Shown here: positions 31,958 through 39,993 of the stretch, piece by piece
How positions within the stretch are numbered: the first letter of the stretch is position 1
Layout: each line of letters opens with the position of its first letter
NCBI GenBank assembly: GCA_002348605.1
Contig: DEBQ01000002.1
Span: 62,001-126,000 of the forward strand
Direction: 5' to 3'
DNA from: Candidatus Saccharibacteria bacterium UBA2952
GTDB lineage: Bacteria > Patescibacteriota > Saccharimonadia > Saccharimonadales > Saccharimonadaceae
Length of the DNA stretch: 64,000 nt
Program-made: the position numbers and the translations under genes
Notes under the pieces: model-generated
The model's input: the letters and a program-made list of their open reading frames with translations, nothing else
The model's database searches: none
Told to the model about the DNA's origin: nothing

Positions 31958-32410
31958 ATGAAAATCTATCTTGGAGCAGACCATCAAGGGTTTTACCTAA
32001 AAGAAAAGGTCTTCGCATACCTTGCGAAGCACGGCTATGATGTTGAAGACGTCGGCGATGCGGAGCTTGATCCGAACGATGATTTTCCTGATTTTGCACA
32101 ACTGGCAGCGACGCGGGTTATCGGAGATACCGACGAAGACCCACGGGCCATCCTACTATGTGGTGGCGGCCAAGGTATGGCCATGGCAGCCAACCGGTTC
32201 CGCGGAATTCGCGCCGCAGTCATATGGGACGCCTACGAAGCCAAGATGACACGCCACGACAACGACAGTAACGTGCTTTGCTTGCCTTCGCGTGTTCTGG
32301 AAGACGACGAAGCCGCCTGGAAGGGTATTATTGAGACCTGGCTTAACACGCCTTTTGGTAATGCTGCAAGGTTTAGGCGCCGCAACGCGCAGATTGACGA
32401 GCTTGCCTGA
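31958..32410 (+). CDS. rpiB: Ribose-5-phosphate isomerase B (RpiB/LacAB family)
   Basis: Interconverts ribose 5-phosphate and ribulose 5-phosphate, 150 residues. Signatures are YLGADHQGFYLKE at the start, CGGGQGMAMAANR (active-site Cys near 68), and TRHDNDSNVLCLPSR. TATACT (31943-31948) is 9 nt before the ATG. It opens a run of seven genes for the non-oxidative pentose phosphate route; its TGA overlaps the rpe ATG (TGATG). Confidence 0.95.
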   Translation: MKIYLGADHQGFYLKEKVFAYLAKHGYDVEDVGDAELDPNDDFPDFAQLAATRVIGDTDEDPRAILLCGGGQGMAMAANRFRGIRAAVIWDAYEAKMTRHDNDSNVLCLPSRVLEDDEAAWKGIIETWLNTPFGNAARFRRRNAQIDELA

Positions 32411-33057
32411 TGGCCGCGACGATAGCACCAACGGTATTGGCTGAAACGACCGACCAATACAAAGCTATGATGGAAAAGATCCATCAGCTGGCCGATCGCG
32501 TTCATATTGATATTTCGGATGGTGAATTCGCACCGACCTTCACGATCGGTGCCAGCGAAGCCTGGTGGCCGCAGGGTTGGCACGCCGATATTCATGCCAT
32601 GGTAGCTAGGCCATCTGAATACGTAGAGCAGTTGATTGCCCTTAAAGCGGATCTGATAATATTTCACGCCGAGGTGAACGAAGACCTGCTACCGATTATG
32701 CAGCGCATTAAGACGGCAGGCGTAAAGGCGGGTGTTGCACTGCAGCGACCGACCGTACCTGCAAGTATCGCGCCGATTATCGAGCAGGCCGACCACGTGA
32801 TGATATTTAGTGGTAACCTTGGCCATTATGGCGGCGAAGCAAGTTTGATGCAGCTCGAAAAAGTTCGGTTAATACGTACCATCAAACCCGATGTTGAAAT
32901 TGGCTGGGATGGTGGGGTGACGCTTGATAACGCGTTCAACTTGGCCCAAGGCGGCATTGACGTACTGAATGTCGGTGGAACTATTGCTAAATCGGCCGAC
33001 CCTGCCGCGACATACAAGGCGTTGGTGTCAGAAATTAATAAGCACGGCGTCATTTAA
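32410..33057 (+). CDS. rpe: Ribulose-phosphate 3-epimerase, divergent
   Basis: Converts ribulose 5-phosphate to xylulose 5-phosphate, 215 residues in a TIM barrel. The metal ligands of the family are present: VHIDIS (His, Asp), DIHAMV (His) and GWDGGV (Asp). The usual MDG after the first pair is ISDG and the glycine-rich phosphate loop is altered (FSGNLGHYGGE), so it is a divergent member, but the catalytic set is whole. Translationally coupled to rpiB. Confidence 0.88.
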   Translation: MAATIAPTVLAETTDQYKAMMEKIHQLADRVHIDISDGEFAPTFTIGASEAWWPQGWHADIHAMVARPSEYVEQLIALKADLIIFHAEVNEDLLPIMQRIKTAGVKAGVALQRPTVPASIAPIIEQADHVMIFSGNLGHYGGEASLMQLEKVRLIRTIKPDVEIGWDGGVTLDNAFNLAQGGIDVLNVGGTIAKSADPAATYKALVSEINKHGVI

Positions 33058-33087
33058 AACGATCCCGCTCATGCTACAATAACGGTA

Positions 33088-33957
33088 ATGAGTGGGCCTC
33101 TTACGATAAAGCAAATTGAGCAAAAAGCGGTGGTTCTGCGCCGCGATATTATACGAATGCTCGAAGAAGCCGGCAGTGGTCACTCGGCAGGGCCACTTGG
33201 ACTCGCCGACCTTGTGGCGACGCTTTACTTTGGCGTTATGAACTACAAGCCAAAAAAGCCAGAATGGGCCGACCGCGACTACTTTTTCCTGTCGAACGGT
33301 CACTGCGTACCGGTGCAATACGCCGCCATGGCAGAGGCGGGATTTTTTGATAAGAAGGAACTGATGACGCTTCGAAAGTTAGGTTCAAGATTGCAGGGTC
33401 ACCCCGAGCGCACACGTCTGCCGGGTCTTGAAAATACTAGCGGCCCACTAGGGAGTGGACTTAGCCAGGCAGCGGGCGTGGCCTACAGCTTGCAATATTT
33501 AGACAACCAGACGCACCGGTTCGTCTACTGTGTTACCGGTGACGGCGAGCTGGACGAGGGCAATATATGGGAAGCTGCTATGTTTGCGGGCAAGTACAAG
33601 TTAAGTCAGCTGATTGTGTTCGTGGATCGCAACAACATTCAGATTGACGGCAATACCGAAGATGTCATGCCGCTTGAGGATTTGGCTGGCAAGTGGCGCA
33701 GTTTCGGGTGGCATGTGCAGGAAATCGACGGCCATAACGTTGAAAGCATTTTAGATGCCGTCGGTATGGCCAAAGCTATCACTAACCGACCGAGTGTCAT
33801 CATTACGCATACGATTCCCGGCAAAGGTATCGACTTTATGGAGTACGATTACCATTGGCATGGCGTACCGCCGAACCACGAGCAAGCCAAGCAGGCACTC
33901 GCCGAGCTTCGGACGCTCCGTGGCAAGATCACGCACGAAGGACAAAAGCATGAGTAA
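33088..33957 (+). CDS. tkt: Transketolase, N-terminal (ThDP-binding) subunit
   Basis: First half of a split transketolase, 289 residues. It contains the thiamine-diphosphate site: GHSAGPLG, GPLGSGLSQAAG, and GDGELDEGNIWEA through DRNNIQIDG (GDG-x25-N motif). It transfers two-carbon units between sugar phosphates together with the second subunit. TACAAT ends 7 nt before the ATG. Its last 8 bases overlap the next gene (ATGAGTAA), so the halves are made together in equal amounts. Split forms occur in archaea and many Patescibacteria. Confidence 0.95.
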   Translation: MSGPLTIKQIEQKAVVLRRDIIRMLEEAGSGHSAGPLGLADLVATLYFGVMNYKPKKPEWADRDYFFLSNGHCVPVQYAAMAEAGFFDKKELMTLRKLGSRLQGHPERTRLPGLENTSGPLGSGLSQAAGVAYSLQYLDNQTHRFVYCVTGDGELDEGNIWEAAMFAGKYKLSQLIVFVDRNNIQIDGNTEDVMPLEDLAGKWRSFGWHVQEIDGHNVESILDAVGMAKAITNRPSVIITHTIPGKGIDFMEYDYHWHGVPPNHEQAKQALAELRTLRGKITHEGQKHE

Positions 33958-34948
33958 TTTTCACCTGGCAAAAACCATACTTACTGATGACGTAGCGCAT
34001 GAACCAACCCGTGCTGGGTTCGGCCGTGGATTAAAGCGGGCGGGGGAATCCGATAAGAATGTAGTTGCCCTGTGTGCTGACCTGACCGAAAGCGTACAAA
34101 TGCACCTGTTCCGAGAGGCGTTTCCTAAACGATTTATCGAAGTTGGTGTGGCCGAACAGAACCTAGTGACTGTCGCAAGCGGCCTCGCGCGTGCCGGTAA
34201 GATTCCGTTTACCGCCAGTTATGCGGCGTTTAGTCCGGGTCGCAACTGGGAACAGATTAAAACGACGGTAGCACTGAATGATCAACCGGTTAAAATTATT
34301 GGCGGCCACGCAGGTCTCTATACCGGGCCAGACGGCGCCACCCACCAGATGCTGGAAGACATCGCGCTTATGAGGACTATGCCGAACATGATAGTCATAG
34401 TGCCTGGTGACAGTATTGAAGCCGAGAAGGCGACGCTTGCTATAGCTAAGAACGGACGGCCAAGTTATCTGCGGCTGGCACGCGACAAGACGGCAGTATT
34501 CAGTACCGAAAAGTCACCATTTGAAATTGGAAAGGCGTACGTACTTAAGAGCGGTAAAGACATTACTTTATTTGGCACGGGTACGATGACCTACGAATTG
34601 CTCGTTGCGGCTGAACTGCTACTGAGCGATGGAATAGACGCTGAGGTCGTACATGTGCCGACTATCAAGCCGCTCGATAACGCGACGGTCCTCAAGAGTG
34701 TTGAAAAAACCGGACGGGCCGTGACCTGCGAGGAGGCTCAAATAAATGGCGGCTTAGGCAGTGCCATTACCGAATGTGTCAGCGAATTTCTACCCATTCC
34801 GGTTAAGCGCCTAGGCGTTGAAGACCGTTATGGCGAAAGCGGTGACCCAAGGGCTGTCGTCGAACATTTTGGCCTAGACGGCAAAAACCTGGCAAAAAAG
34901 ATAAAAGCATTCGTGCGCACCGTACCGCAGTACAAGAAAGGATACTAA
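33950..34948 (+). CDS. tkt: Transketolase, C-terminal (pyrimidine-binding) subunit
   Basis: Second half of the split transketolase, 332 residues. It has the pyrimidine-binding part with the essential Glu in RFIEVGVAEQNLV, FTASYAAF, GGHAGLYTGPDGATHQ, and the C-terminal Rossmann-like domain (VTCEEAQINGGLG). ATG 33950 overlaps the stop of the N-terminal subunit; longer upstream frames lie inside that gene and are not credible. It precedes the aldolase gene by 2 bp. Confidence 0.95.
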   Translation: MSNFHLAKTILTDDVAHEPTRAGFGRGLKRAGESDKNVVALCADLTESVQMHLFREAFPKRFIEVGVAEQNLVTVASGLARAGKIPFTASYAAFSPGRNWEQIKTTVALNDQPVKIIGGHAGLYTGPDGATHQMLEDIALMRTMPNMIVIVPGDSIEAEKATLAIAKNGRPSYLRLARDKTAVFSTEKSPFEIGKAYVLKSGKDITLFGTGTMTYELLVAAELLLSDGIDAEVVHVPTIKPLDNATVLKSVEKTGRAVTCEEAQINGGLGSAITECVSEFLPIPVKRLGVEDRYGESGDPRAVVEHFGLDGKNLAKKIKAFVRTVPQYKKGY

Positions 34949-34950
34949 CC

Positions 34951-35862
34951 GTGAGCCACAGCATACGACAAATTCGGGATAACACAACACGGGCGCGACA
35001 CTTGATGCAGCGCAGCCGCCAGCAAAAATTTGCGGTTGGTGCGTTTAATATAGATAACCAGGAAACGCTGATCGCGGTAGCAAGAGCAGCACAAAAACTG
35101 AACGCACCGGTGTTAGTTGAAGTAAGCGACGGTGAGGTCGAAGCCTTAGGACTTGAGAACGTCCGCGACATGGTGGACAACTACAAGGCAGAGTACGGTG
35201 TTGAGATGTACCTTAACTTGGACCATAGCCCGACCGTCGAAAGCTGTAAGCGGGCGATTGACGCCGGCTACGAATTCATCCATATCGATATTTCGCAGGC
35301 CAACCACGACGCCACCGAAGAAGAAATTATTGAAAAGACGAAAGAAGTCGTCGAATACGCTAAATTTACTGGCGCACTGGTCGAAAGCGAACCCCACTAC
35401 TTTGGTGGTTCATCGAATCTTCATGAAGAAGAGATAGATTACGAAGAAATCAAGAAAACGTTCAGTACGCCGGAAGGCACAAAATCGTTCGTGGAAGCAA
35501 CCGGTATAGACACGTTCGCGGCCGCTGTGGGGAACTTGCACGGCAAATACCCTGTTCCCAAAGAGCTTGACCTAGAACTACTTGCGCGTATTCGGGAAGC
35601 AATCGGGTGCCAGATCAGCCTGCACGGCGGGTCGGGTACGCCACTCCACTACTTTGAGGAAGCGGCTAAGATTGGCGTGTCGAAAATCAACATCAATAGC
35701 GATATGCGCTATGTCTTCAGAACTACGCTCGAAAAGGTCCTGGCAGATAACCCTAAAGAGTACGCCGTGGTAAAACTGATGCCCGAAGTATATAAAGCGG
35801 TCGAAGCCGTAGTTGAAGAAAAAATCAATGCGTTCGGCTCTGCGGGAAGAGCTATCAATTAA
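34951..35862 (+). CDS. fba: Class II fructose-bisphosphate aldolase (GatY/KbaY-like)
   Basis: Zinc-dependent aldolase of 303 residues joining or splitting ketose bisphosphates into triose phosphates. Metal-site His residues lie in LNLDHSPT, AVGNLHGKYP and SLHGGSGT; phosphate-binding KININSDMR is present. Sequence alone does not separate fructose- from tagatose-bisphosphate aldolase, but the neighbours favour fructose. GTG 34951 follows the transketolase stop by two bases. Confidence 0.92.
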   Translation: MSHSIRQIRDNTTRARHLMQRSRQQKFAVGAFNIDNQETLIAVARAAQKLNAPVLVEVSDGEVEALGLENVRDMVDNYKAEYGVEMYLNLDHSPTVESCKRAIDAGYEFIHIDISQANHDATEEEIIEKTKEVVEYAKFTGALVESEPHYFGGSSNLHEEEIDYEEIKKTFSTPEGTKSFVEATGIDTFAAAVGNLHGKYPVPKELDLELLARIREAIGCQISLHGGSGTPLHYFEEAAKIGVSKININSDMRYVFRTTLEKVLADNPKEYAVVKLMPEVYKAVEAVVEEKINAFGSAGRAIN

Positions 35863-35913
35863 GCACCGGGTATCGGGGCATTTACGAGAAACATAAGTGG
35901 TATAATGACACCA

Positions 35914-36891
35914 ATGAGTGGGCGAATTCCTTCAATATTATCGGTTGGCGCGGCGGTGCAGGACGTCTTTTTAAGTCATAGTGACGAATTTAAGCCAGTG
36001 ACCGACAAGACGCTGCATGAACAGGTGATGCAACTAGAAATGGGCGCGAAGGCAGACGTGAATAATATTCACTTTTCAACCGGTGGAGGTGCGACCAATG
36101 CCTCGGTCACATTCGCACGCCAAGGGCTGCATGCCACGTTCATGGGAACGATAGGTCACGACCCAGCAGGACGTGCTGTGCTTGACGACTTGGATGAAGA
36201 AGGGGTCGACACACGGCATGTGTCCTATTCTGAAAAATACCATACGGGTTATTCGGTGCTTTTACTCGCACCGAACGGCGAACGGACAATTTTAACGTAC
36301 CGGGGTGCCAGTACGCATTACGACATTCATAACTTCGATTTAAAAGAGGTTGAAGCGGACTGGCTGTATGTATCAAGTATGGCGGGCAGTATGGATGTGC
36401 TTGCGAAGCTATTCGACCATGCCCGCGACAAAGGCATTAAGATATTCTTTAATCCTGGAAAAGGCGAACTCAGCCACCCAGCAAAGCTAAAAGGATTACT
36501 TGATGACGTTGAAGTCCTGAGTGTTAACAAGGAGGAAGCGGCGCAAATTGTTGAAGGTTCTGACTCTGAAGAACTGGCGCGACACTTGCTGCACTACGTA
36601 TCGGTCGCGATTGTGAGCGATGGCCCGAATGGCGTGGTAGCTACGGATGGTAAGACGGTGGTGCGAGGTGGGATGTATGAAGACGTAAAAGTCATTGACC
36701 GTACCGGCGCCGGAGACGCGTTCGGGTCAGGCTTCTTGAGTCAGTGGTCCCAGGGAAAAACACTTAAAGAATCTATCGTATTTGCCAGTGCTAATTCGAC
36801 TTCAGTTGTAACAAAGGTTGGGGCGAAGGCGGGCATTCTTCGCCATGGCGTGCGGCTTCACGAAATGCCACTTAGTGAAAGGCCGTTTTAA
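35914..36891 (+). CDS. PfkB-family sugar kinase
   Basis: ATP-dependent carbohydrate kinase of the ribokinase fold, 325 residues. Motif one STGGGATNASVTFARQG, NxxE-type VNKEEAAQ, and motif two DRTGAGDAFGSGF with the catalytic Asp. I chose ATG 35914, 7 nt after TATAAT; the ATG at 35905 is inside that box. In a genome region without a classical 6-phosphofructokinase it could phosphorylate fructose 6-phosphate, but adenosine, ribose or other sugars are equally open. It is followed by a longer paralogue. Confidence 0.9.
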   Translation: MSGRIPSILSVGAAVQDVFLSHSDEFKPVTDKTLHEQVMQLEMGAKADVNNIHFSTGGGATNASVTFARQGLHATFMGTIGHDPAGRAVLDDLDEEGVDTRHVSYSEKYHTGYSVLLLAPNGERTILTYRGASTHYDIHNFDLKEVEADWLYVSSMAGSMDVLAKLFDHARDKGIKIFFNPGKGELSHPAKLKGLLDDVEVLSVNKEEAAQIVEGSDSEELARHLLHYVSVAIVSDGPNGVVATDGKTVVRGGMYEDVKVIDRTGAGDAFGSGFLSQWSQGKTLKESIVFASANSTSVVTKVGAKAGILRHGVRLHEMPLSERPF

Positions 36892-36899
36892 GGAGGAGT

Positions 36900-38408
36900 A
36901 TGAGCAAGTTCCTAGCAGACATACTATCGAATGACCACCCGTTATTCACACGCACGCTCGCAGAATTTGAGCGTGCTGTAGGTAATGAAGGAATTGATAC
37001 CCGACTGATCGCCGATATAACCGAAAAAGCGCACTCCGCTATGCGTCAACTAGGTTTGGACCCAGCCGACACCTCGGCCGAAGAATTGTACCATGCGCTG
37101 GGTGCAATTGTGATGAATGACAATCCAACCACCATATTCAAGGACTGTGAATACGTGCTTCTTCGCTTTCCAGAAGGGCCAGTATCGTTCAACGAACAGG
37201 ATGTGGTTGAGAACGCGCACCATGAGCTACCGTTTAAGAATCGTGTAGTCGGCCACGCCCAGCGTCACCTACGAATCGAGATAATTAAGCGTTACGCCGA
37301 ACACGACCGCACGAGCGGAGAAATGGTACATGAGTTGGCAAAACAAGCCGGGTTGAAGCCAACAAAGGACGAAGGGCACCCCAATATTGCTGCGACGGAT
37401 GAGCGTTCGGGCAAGCCGACCTTACTCGCTATTGGTGACATATTTACCGATGCTTTCATAAAACTGGACGAGAATTACAGTGTAGTTGAAACCGATAAAG
37501 ACGGCAAAGAATGGTTAAAACTTCCATTTGGGTCGAAACCACCATACGAACACGTCGATATCGTCCGCTCGGTCGGCCCGTCGCCGAACGCAGCCGTGTC
37601 ATGCGCCAGGTTAGGGCTCGACGTGCAACTTATGGCATGGTTGGGTGACGATGAACACGGCAAGAACTCTTTGGCACATCTGAAAAAAGAAAACATAGAC
37701 ACCGAGCCAATGGTCACCCAAGCAGGGTCGAAGTCGAGCTACTGGTATGTGCTTAGGCACGGTTCCGACCGGACCATGTTGGTAAAAAGCGAGTCGTACG
37801 ACTACTCATGGAAGGCGCCTTCGAAGAAGCCCGATTGGATTTACCTCGCGTACATAGGCAAAGATTCATGGTCACTCCACGAAGGGCTTGACGCGTATTT
37901 GGCTGAAAATCCTGAGATTAAATTCGTTTTCCAACCGGCGACGTATCATTTTGAATGGGGCACCGAAAAACTCGGATCGCTTTATAAAAAAGCATATATG
38001 GTGGTCATGAACCGCGAAGAAGCTATGGACGTAACTGGTTTGCCGCATGAAGATGTCCGTGCTTTGGCCAATGGACTACACGAACTAGGCCCGGACGTCG
38101 TTGTTATCACCGACGGGGCACATGGCTCGTACGCGTCCTTTGAAGGAAAGCTAGTGACGATTCCTAATTATCCAGACCCGGCGCCGCCACTCGACCGTAC
38201 CGGTGCTGGTGACGCATTCGCTTCTACGATCGTCGCCGGTATTGCAATGGAAAAGTCCGTCGAGGAAGCGTTGACATGGGCGCCGATAAACAGCATGAGC
38301 GTCGTGCAATCTATAGGCGCACAGGCCGGTTTATTAAGCCTTGAAGCTATTGAAAAATATCTAGACGAAGCCCCTGCGGACTACAAAGTCTCTGTAATCA
38401 AGAATTAG
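36900..38408 (+). CDS. PfkB-family kinase with novel N-terminal domain
   Basis: A 502-residue protein in two parts. Residues 1-165 form an acidic, helical extension that I do not recognise (with TIFKDCEYVLLRFPEGP); residues 172-500 are a PfkB kinase with LLAIGDIFTDAF, GPSPNAAVSCARLG (the usual di-Gly is changed), VMNREEAMDV and LDRTGAGDAFAS. AAGGAGGAG is close before the ATG, 8 bp after the previous kinase gene. The pair may be a duplicated enzyme in which this copy gained a regulatory or second catalytic domain. The TAG stop overlaps the convergent gene. Confidence 0.88.
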   Translation: MSKFLADILSNDHPLFTRTLAEFERAVGNEGIDTRLIADITEKAHSAMRQLGLDPADTSAEELYHALGAIVMNDNPTTIFKDCEYVLLRFPEGPVSFNEQDVVENAHHELPFKNRVVGHAQRHLRIEIIKRYAEHDRTSGEMVHELAKQAGLKPTKDEGHPNIAATDERSGKPTLLAIGDIFTDAFIKLDENYSVVETDKDGKEWLKLPFGSKPPYEHVDIVRSVGPSPNAAVSCARLGLDVQLMAWLGDDEHGKNSLAHLKKENIDTEPMVTQAGSKSSYWYVLRHGSDRTMLVKSESYDYSWKAPSKKPDWIYLAYIGKDSWSLHEGLDAYLAENPEIKFVFQPATYHFEWGTEKLGSLYKKAYMVVMNREEAMDVTGLPHEDVRALANGLHELGPDVVVITDGAHGSYASFEGKLVTIPNYPDPAPPLDRTGAGDAFASTIVAGIAMEKSVEEALTWAPINSMSVVQSIGAQAGLLSLEAIEKYLDEAPADYKVSVIKN

Positions 38409-39091
38409 TGATCGCAGTAGGTCTTATTGGACTTCACGATTCGGACGACCTCGTGTACGTCATCAGTGATATGGTACAAATTTTCGTCGCCAGGCGAAAT
38501 AAGATGGTCGCGTTCAAGCATTGACTGACGTATAAATTGGTCGAAAGGTTTCCAAAAATCGACACCGTAAAGAATGACCGGCGCTTTGGCGGTTTTTCCC
38601 GTCTGAATGAGCGTCAGAATTTCCATCATTTCGTCCATTGTGCCAAAACCACCAGGGAAGTAAACGTACGCATCGGCATACAACGTCATGGCGATCTTTC
38701 GTGGTGAGAAGTGGCTGAACGACAGTGACTCAGTAGTGTAAGGGTTCAAGGTCTGCTCGTGGGGCAGGGCAATATTAAACCCGACAGAGTCGCCGTCAGC
38801 TTCATACGCGCCACGATTGGCGGCTTCCATAATACCGTGCCCACCTCCGGTAATGACGGCATAGTTCAGGCCGGCAAGTTTCCAGGCCAAATGCCGGGCG
38901 GCTTCGTAGTAGCGGTCGCCTTCGGGAATTCGGGCCGAACCGAAAATCGTTACGGTACGGTGATATTTGCGGATAACGTTATATCCGGCCTGTAGTTCAT
39001 CATCGACACTCCCTAGACGAATCATGGCCGCCTGTAGGACGATGTCGCGCGGAATGCATACTGGGAGGTCTGTGTCTGGTTTTGGTTTCAT
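38405..39091 (-). CDS. LOG-family nucleotide 5'-monophosphate phosphoribohydrolase-like protein
   Basis: Rossmann-fold protein of 228 residues (TIGR00730/LOG family), which removes the base from nucleotide monophosphates and in some species makes cytokinin-like compounds. Signatures: TIFGSARIPEGD, GGGHGIMEAANRGA and PGGFGTMDEMME, where Arg and Glu form the active site. TACAAT is 18 nt upstream of the ATG. It overlaps the PfkB gene stop by four bases. Confidence 0.9.
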   Translation of the reverse strand: MKPKPDTDLPVCIPRDIVLQAAMIRLGSVDDELQAGYNVIRKYHRTVTIFGSARIPEGDRYYEAARHLAWKLAGLNYAVITGGGHGIMEAANRGAYEADGDSVGFNIALPHEQTLNPYTTESLSFSHFSPRKIAMTLYADAYVYFPGGFGTMDEMMEILTLIQTGKTAKAPVILYGVDFWKPFDQFIRQSMLERDHLISPGDENLYHITDDVHEVVRIVKSNKTYCDH

Positions 39092-39196
39092 GCTGGCTCG
39101 TTTGAGATGATTGTAGCAAATAACCCGTAAAAATGCTTGTGCTTGAAGGGTACGTCTGTTGTAATGAACGTACGAACATAAGTTGGAGGGTTATAT

Positions 39197-39961
39197 ATGA
39201 CATTAAAACGGCAACAAGGCTCTGCAGCGGCCGTTATCGTAATTGTCGTTGTCATCGCGCTTCTTGGCGTGCTCGGATATGTATTCTGGGACAGACTCGG
39301 TAAGGTCTCACCGTCGCGGTCTGACAAACAAGCGGACCAATCATTGGTATCGGGATCGTCAAATACACTGGAAGAAGCCGCGTTTGACAAGAGCTTTGGC
39401 ATTAAACTGTCTTTCAAATATCCCAAAACATGGACATTAAGCAGGGAGCAGTCAGGCACATTTCCAGTTACATCTAATGAAACAAGTATAGAAACGCTGA
39501 CGTTGAAATCCCCGGACGAGAAATACCAGGTGGTTTACCGGCTGGGCGCGAACGGCGGTTTGGGCGGCACCTGTGAAAACGAGAACGCGACGAGAATTGT
39601 CGCAGCTGAAACCGAGGAGCTAAAAGGCTGGCAGGGCGCAAAATTCATGCGCGCTATCGCTGAGACCCGCTCGGATAAATACGTGACGACCGTAGGGCTG
39701 GCCGACCCGGACTCTTTACCATACACGAAAGTTGGTTTAAGTGGCTGCGGCTTCGGACTCGGTGTTATTAATGTTCCTTCTATGCAATACGGCCTGACTC
39801 TGCTTGACGCGTCGATTCATGACGGCGACGGTACGAAAATGAATATCGTCGATGGCATGAGCGACGAAGGCGTTGCATCAGAAAAAGAAGCCCGACAACT
39901 TTTCAGCGGAAAGACGTTCGAAGAAGCAAAGGCTATACTTCTCTCTACGACGCTCACATAG
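39197..39961 (+). CDS. Exported hypothetical protein with N-terminal anchor
   Basis: A 254-residue protein: short basic N-terminus (TLKRQQGSAA), a transmembrane helix (about 9-30), Ser-rich linker, and a folded exterior domain of about 200 residues with beta-strand character (FGIKLSFKYPKTWTLSREQ, as in PsbP-like surface proteins). Two Cys (TCENEN and SGCGFG) may pair. GGAGGG precedes the ATG. A pilin-like assembly is possible because of the N-terminal shape but the prepilin cleavage site is not convincing. Confidence 0.65.
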   Translation: MTLKRQQGSAAAVIVIVVVIALLGVLGYVFWDRLGKVSPSRSDKQADQSLVSGSSNTLEEAAFDKSFGIKLSFKYPKTWTLSREQSGTFPVTSNETSIETLTLKSPDEKYQVVYRLGANGGLGGTCENENATRIVAAETEELKGWQGAKFMRAIAETRSDKYVTTVGLADPDSLPYTKVGLSGCGFGLGVINVPSMQYGLTLLDASIHDGDGTKMNIVDGMSDEGVASEKEARQLFSGKTFEEAKAILLSTTLT

Positions 39962-39993
39962 AATCTTAGTAATTCCTACGGTACAATAGTGGG

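Noticed and set aside
33755..33949. N-terminal extension of the second transketolase subunit
   Set aside because: It lies inside the first subunit gene in another frame; the ATG at 33950 matches the family start.
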